Shown here: piece after piece, positions 7,450-10,835 of the stretch
How positions within the stretch are numbered: position 1 is the stretch's first letter
Layout of the letters: each line of letters starts with the position of its first letter
Origin: Flavobacteriales bacterium UBA4474
GTDB taxonomy: Bacteria > Bacteroidota > Bacteroidia > Flavobacteriales_D > Sanyastnellaceae
Direction of reading: 5' to 3'
Assembly: GCA_002389295.1 (NCBI GenBank)
Contig: DGOE01000122.1
Coordinates: forward strand, 2,608-13,442
Length of the DNA: 10,835 nucleotides
Made by a program: the position numbers and the translations under genes
Notes under the pieces: model-generated
The model's database searches: none
What the model was told of the DNA's origin: nothing
The model's input: only the letters and a program-made list of their open reading frames with translations

Positions 7450-7586
7450 AGTTCACATTGAGATAACATCGGTTATCAACAATTGTGCATAGGTCTGGGC
7501 CTATTCTGCGCGAAGGTAGTCAGCGCTGTCCGCGCCCGACATGACCACGTTCGTGAATTTGTAATCGTATGTAGCGGTGCGTGGTA
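7450..7586. other. Non-coding spacer between the surface-protein stop and its terminator
   Basis: I see no sure gene in these 137 bases. They hold two small inverted repeats, GATAAC/GTTATC with a four-base loop (7462-7477) and ATAGG/CCTAT (7489-7504). There is also a minus-strand reading frame tail at 7501-7578 that looks protein-like but has no convincing start. A promoter for the structured RNA could lie here, but no good match to the Bacteroidota consensus stands out. Confidence 0.4.
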
Positions 7587-10500
7587 TCAGTGGGCCACCA
7601 TGATCTTTCCTGTGGCCACCCGCTCACCTTGTGTGCCTTCGGCGGTGTAGATGCCGGCCGGCCAGTCGCGCACATTGAACATCCATCCAGCAGGCCCATC
7701 GGCGGGCACAACCGTGCGCTCTGCGATGAGCTTGCCCATCATGTCTTTAATGCGGACCACCACGGGCGATTCATTGTCGAATCCATCTCCGAGGATGTTC
7801 ACGATCTCTCCGGTTGGGGTGGGGTAGATGCTGAAGTCGACAGAATCATCCCAGCCGCTCATTCCGGCGTTGGTCGTTCCCCCTGTGGCACCGGGATCGT
7901 CGCCGCAATCCATGCCGATGCCCATGCTCATTGAATTCTCGCCGGTCGGGTCATATGTCGCCGAAGCCATCAGCTCTCCATCCGCCCAGATTTCAACCCA
8001 GCCTTCCCAGCCGGCGGCGGAGGTGCTTTGCATCTCCATGCCGTAACAGCCCGGTGCCAGACAAAGTGTGTGGTTCTGGACTCCGAAGTCAACCAGTCCC
8101 GTGCCGGATACCCATGTGGAGTCGCCATCAGCAGAGAAACCGGTAAAATCCCAAGACATGTCGTCACTGCCCGAGAGGGAGAAAATCACGATGGTCACAT
8201 CGATGAGTTCGCAGAAGAGGTAATTGCAGGAGCCGTCCTCAGCGTTGGCGTCGGGATTGAAGTTGGTGGCGCCTGGATCGGTGCAACCCCAGATGGTCAG
8301 GGGAGATCCGCCGCAACCTTCACCCACTTCGAAGGGGAAGGAGGCAAAGTCGCCGTCATCCAAGGTGAATGTCAAGGCCAAGGGGTCGGCCGTCAAAATG
8401 AGCAATCCGCCTCCCCAGCCATCGCCAAAAGCGTCATACAATTCCACGGTGTAGCAACCGTCGGGCAGGCATCCTTGGGCAACGCCGTCGAACGTGCCGT
8501 TGCCCGTGCTGCCGCCGTCTCCGGTCAATACCGCATTGCCGAGGGAGTCCAGGACCGCCCAGCTGACCTCATTCACAAAGGCGTCTCCAGGAAAGAAGAT
8601 GCCAGTGACCAGGTTGTCCCCACCGCAATCGAGGGAGTCGGTTCCCCCGTTGTCGTAGATGCAGGAACCGTCATTGATTGTAGCAATGGGGTTGTAGTTG
8701 AGCGCGGCAGGGTCTGTGCATCCGTACACGGTTCCCCCGATGTCGTCACCACAGTCGTCTGCCATGCCGAACTCGATGCTGTCCGTGGAGGCCCCTTGCA
8801 GGCTTCCATTGACCCACTCGTCCCAACCCGCCTGAATCCAGAAGTAGCCGCCATTCCACGAATTGCCACCGGCGAGGTTGGTCATGATGGCCGTGTAGCA
8901 TTCTTCGGGGTCCAGGCAGATGTCGATGTAATCGATGGTGAGGTCTGGGTAGCCATTCTGGCTGTAGATGGTTTCACCCTGGCTGTTGACAATGGTCAAA
9001 GCGACTTCGTTTCCTGCGGAGAAGGTGCAGACGTAGAGCTGACCTGCAATCTGATCGTCCTCGCAACTGAAAGGGTATGCGCATGAACCATCGTCCTCTG
9101 TGGCGTTGGGATTGTAGTTGAGGGCTTCGGGATCCGTGCAGCCTGGAATGAAGACCTCGCATCCCGTTTCATTCACACCAAAGGGGAATACAGCACTGAA
9201 TGCATCGGCACCGATCACGAAGCTTTCAGGGGTGCCACCGTCCAGTGTGACTTCAATGGAACCACCACCTGTCCAATTGTTGCTGTATACGTAGAAGTTG
9301 TAGCAACCATCTTCCAGGCAACCGATAGAAATCTGGTTTCCTTCGGCGTCCACGTAGTTCGAGAAGGTGGAGTTCACCCCGTCACTGCCCTGGAAGTAAC
9401 CGGAAACAGCCCCATCGATGACGTTGCCGAAGAGAGAGTCCACCACAGACGCATTGCTCGTCATGCTCACGAGGGTGCTTCCATCGCATTCTGGCAAGTA
9501 CAAGCACCAGCCGCTGTCCGATGTGGCGTTGGGGTCGTAGTTCAAAGCATCCGGATCCATGCAGCCATAGACAGGCTGGTCGGAGCAGTCGCCTTCCCAT
9601 TGCAGGTAGGCACCGGCGCATTCCAGTTCGCACAGATTGTCATAGGTCGTAGTCTGGCCCGTGAAGAAGTCATAGCCGCAGACCGGGTCATACACTTCCG
9701 GACAATCGCAGGGCTCAAGGCAGGATCCATCGTCGATGGTCGCGTCGGGGTTGTAATTCGGAGCCTCGGGGTCCGTGCAGCCTTGCACATTGAATATGCA
9801 TCCTTCCTCATTGATGCCCAGGCCATCATAAACGACGGCCACATCCGCACCCATGGTGTAGGTCTCCTGCAGTTCGCCATTGACCAAGATGTCTACGGTA
9901 ATGGTTTCACCTGCAATCGCATTATTGAAAATGTTGAGGTTGTAGCACCCATCTTCAATGCAACCCTCCAATATCCAATTGCCTTCGTCATCCACACCGT
10001 TGTAGGAGGGATACCAAGGGAAGCCGTCTTCGCCTGCGATGGTGATCTGTGCAAAACCAAAACCACCCCAATTCCCCTCCATGGGCTGGACAATGGTCAG
10101 CGTGTTGGATGCGCTGCAATCCACAGGATAGGTGCAGCAGCAATTCACGGTGGCGTCTGGGTCGAAATTGTTGGCATCGGGGTCCATGCAGCCCCATACG
10201 TCCGCGTTGCCTCCGCCACCGGTGCCATCCAATGACACCCCGTTGCATTCGGAACCATAACCCACGGCGAAGGAGGCGTAGCTGCCAGTGGACATGGACA
10301 AGGGGCCGATCATGACACCTGAATCCGCGAAGTTGACCGAGATGGAACAGCCGTTCCAACCGTCGCCGAAGGTGTCGAGCAATTCGAGGGTGTAGCATGA
10401 ATCGGGCATGCATACTGTGGTGGTGTAGACACTGTAATCCGCGTAGTTGCTTCCTGAAGCCACGATTTCTCCTGCCTCGCTGTAGATGTTCCAGGTAATC

Positions 10501-10616
10501 TCATCGGCCCACATTTCGGTGGCGATGACGATTTCTGCTTCTACTGCACAGTCCGTTTGAGCGGCTGCGAGCGCAGAAATTCCAAGGATGGAAAGGAGAA
10601 GGAAGAGTCGGTCCAT
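7587..10616 (-). CDS. Cysteine-rich modular T9SS surface protein with six GCTDP-type repeats
   Basis: 1009 residues. A signal peptide (1-19, ending LAAAQ) leads into six related modules. Each has a beta-rich part carrying a C-x2-(D/E/G)-(G/S/E)-CY-like motif (near residues 69, 219, 433, 567, 716, 852), in modules 1 and 5 followed by a FGDGW motif. Six copies of a short repeat of the type GC(T/M)DPxAxNYNPxATxDDGSC lie at 142-160, 279-299, 351-371, 492-512, 632-652 and 777-797. A Kazal-like segment (303-344) sits between repeats 2 and 3. The C-terminus (about 927-1009; DFSIYPTPTGEIVNI, VRIKDMMGKLI, WPAGIYTAEG) is a type A T9SS sorting domain. Such proteins are secreted by T9SS and attached to or released from the cell surface, often as adhesins or matrix proteins. 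No catalytic motif is seen and the function is unknown. It is very acidic and probably heavily disulfide-bonded. It appears to be transcribed alone. Confidence 0.9.
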   Translation of the reverse strand: MDRLFLLLSILGISALAAAQTDCAVEAEIVIATEMWADEITWNIYSEAGEIVASGSNYADYSVYTTTVCMPDSCYTLELLDTFGDGWNGCSISVNFADSGVMIGPLSMSTGSYASFAVGYGSECNGVSLDGTGGGGNADVWGCMDPDANNFDPDATVNCCCTYPVDCSASNTLTIVQPMEGNWGGFGFAQITIAGEDGFPWYPSYNGVDDEGNWILEGCIEDGCYNLNIFNNAIAGETITVDILVNGELQETYTMGADVAVVYDGLGINEEGCIFNVQGCTDPEAPNYNPDATIDDGSCLEPCDCPEVYDPVCGYDFFTGQTTTYDNLCELECAGAYLQWEGDCSDQPVYGCMDPDALNYDPNATSDSGWCLYLPECDGSTLVSMTSNASVVDSLFGNVIDGAVSGYFQGSDGVNSTFSNYVDAEGNQISIGCLEDGCYNFYVYSNNWTGGGSIEVTLDGGTPESFVIGADAFSAVFPFGVNETGCEVFIPGCTDPEALNYNPNATEDDGSCAYPFSCEDDQIAGQLYVCTFSAGNEVALTIVNSQGETIYSQNGYPDLTIDYIDICLDPEECYTAIMTNLAGGNSWNGGYFWIQAGWDEWVNGSLQGASTDSIEFGMADDCGDDIGGTVYGCTDPAALNYNPIATINDGSCIYDNGGTDSLDCGGDNLVTGIFFPGDAFVNEVSWAVLDSLGNAVLTGDGGSTGNGTFDGVAQGCLPDGCYTVELYDAFGDGWGGGLLILTADPLALTFTLDDGDFASFPFEVGEGCGGSPLTIWGCTDPGATNFNPDANAEDGSCNYLFCELIDVTIVIFSLSGSDDMSWDFTGFSADGDSTWVSGTGLVDFGVQNHTLCLAPGCYGMEMQSTSAAGWEGWVEIWADGELMASATYDPTGENSMSMGIGMDCGDDPGATGGTTNAGMSGWDDSVDFSIYPTPTGEIVNILGDGFDNESPVVVRIKDMMGKLIAERTVVPADGPAGWMFNVRDWPAGIYTAEGTQGERVATGKIMVAH
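8226..10193 (-). repeat. Six GC(T/M)DP...NYNPxAT...GSC protein repeats
   Basis: Copies lie at about 10137-10193, 9720-9782, 9504-9566, 9081-9143, 8661-8723 and 8226-8288. The first-to-first spacing is about 140 codons, except for the 72-codon step between copies 2 and 3, where the Kazal-like segment replaces a full module. Copy 1 ends in a CCC run instead of DGSC, and copy 3 has SGWC. The acidic DP/NP/DDG pattern resembles the calcium-binding thrombospondin-type-3-like linkers common in T9SS cargo; calcium binding is inferred. Confidence 0.85.
9585..9710 (-). other. Kazal-like segment in the 1009-residue protein
   Basis: Residues 303-344 read as CDCPEVYDPVCGYD, then TTTYDNLCELECAGA and a closing GDC. 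This is the Kazal-type cysteine order with a small insertion before TYDN. It parallels the Kazal-like domain in the CBM-module protein of this window. Confidence 0.65.
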
Positions 10617-10630
10617 GGTTGGTGGTGTTG

Positions 10631-10657
10631 GAGTATTAACCCCTGTGGTTCAACAAA
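10631..10657 (-). promoter_or_regulatory. Possible Bacteroidota-type promoter for the surface-protein gene
   Basis: On the minus strand TTTG (10654-10657) is followed after 15 bases by TAATACTC (10631-10638), 14 bases before the start codon. This resembles the -33 TTTG / -7 TAnnTTTG pattern, but the downstream box is imperfect, the spacing is short and the leader would be only a few bases. Weak evidence. Confidence 0.22.
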
Positions 10658-10721
10658 GTTGCACGGTTTCTTTCAGGATTACACCACCAGAGACGAAAAT
10701 GTGACAGTGCATCAAGGCCGA

Positions 10722-10835
10722 TCATGCTGCGGTGAGGATGCGGCGCAGGTAGTTGGCTTGACCCGTATGTCTGGACAGATGGCAGCTCAGTTGCATGAGA
10801 AAAAACCGAATGGTGCGGCCCGCGTGATGCGGAGG
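10722..10835 (-). CDS. DinB-family protein, C-terminal 37 residues only
   Basis: The minus-strand frame is open from the right edge to a TGA at 10722-10724. Its end contains FLMQLSCHLSRHTGQANYL followed by RRIL. A His-rich helix of the form HLxxHxGQxxYLRR is the usual C-terminus of DinB/YfiT-like four-helix proteins, where the last His helps bind a metal. These are metal-dependent, often thiol-transferase-like or stress-linked enzymes. Most of the gene lies outside the window, so the subfamily cannot be given. It ends 105 bases before the start of the surface-protein gene. Confidence 0.7.
   Translation of the reverse strand, partial: PPHHAGRTIRFFLMQLSCHLSRHTGQANYLRRILTAA

Noticed and set aside
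7473..7481. Single DnaA-box-like TTATCAACA
   Set aside because: One imperfect box without further boxes, an AT-rich unwinding region or dnaA nearby is expected by chance and does not support an origin.
7501..10616. CRISPR array or DNA-level tandem repeats
   Set aside because: Repeats here are protein-level modules with diverged nucleotide sequence and coding frame kept; there are no short identical repeats with unique spacers anywhere in the window.

Overview
The window looks like a piece of a Bacteroidota chromosome, probably from a fairly GC-rich, Flavobacteriales-like lineage. The evidence is a SusC/RagA-type TonB-linked receptor, two large proteins with type IX secretion (T9SS) C-terminal sorting domains, 'GCTDPxAxNYNPxAT' surface repeats, a DUF4920 lipoprotein, and starts with little Shine-Dalgarno signal. 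The exact genus cannot be read from the sequence.

Layout. (1) Positions 1-5515, minus strand: a glycan-utilisation cluster read in the order GH3 beta-glucosidase lipoprotein, multidomain T9SS protein with four CBM20/48-like modules, then SusC (cut by the left edge). The gaps are only 50 and 21 bases, so this is probably one operon, and a SusD gene may lie beyond the left edge. (2) Positions 5635-6578, plus strand: a two-gene lipoprotein unit, DUF4920 followed by a small class-II-like c-type cytochrome. (3) Positions 6579-7586: about 1 kb without a credible protein gene. Most of it (about 6662-7413) looks like a large, highly structured non-coding RNA on the minus strand. It has many tetraloop hairpins and ends in a textbook intrinsic terminator. 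(4) Positions 7587-10616, minus strand: a 1009-residue cysteine-rich T9SS surface protein of six repeated modules. (5) Right edge, minus strand: the last 37 codons of a DinB-family protein.

How the genes may work together. In the cluster, the modular T9SS protein would bind oligosaccharide at the surface, SusC (with an unseen SusD) would import it, and the GH3 enzyme would cut glucose-type residues from the non-reducing ends. The DUF4920/cytochrome pair is a separate, divergently transcribed envelope unit. The candidate RNA lies between the stop of the 1009-residue gene (same strand, upstream) and the stop of the cytochrome gene (convergent). It is the most unusual thing here: I do not recognise it as RNase P RNA, tmRNA, rRNA, SRP RNA or a self-splicing intron.
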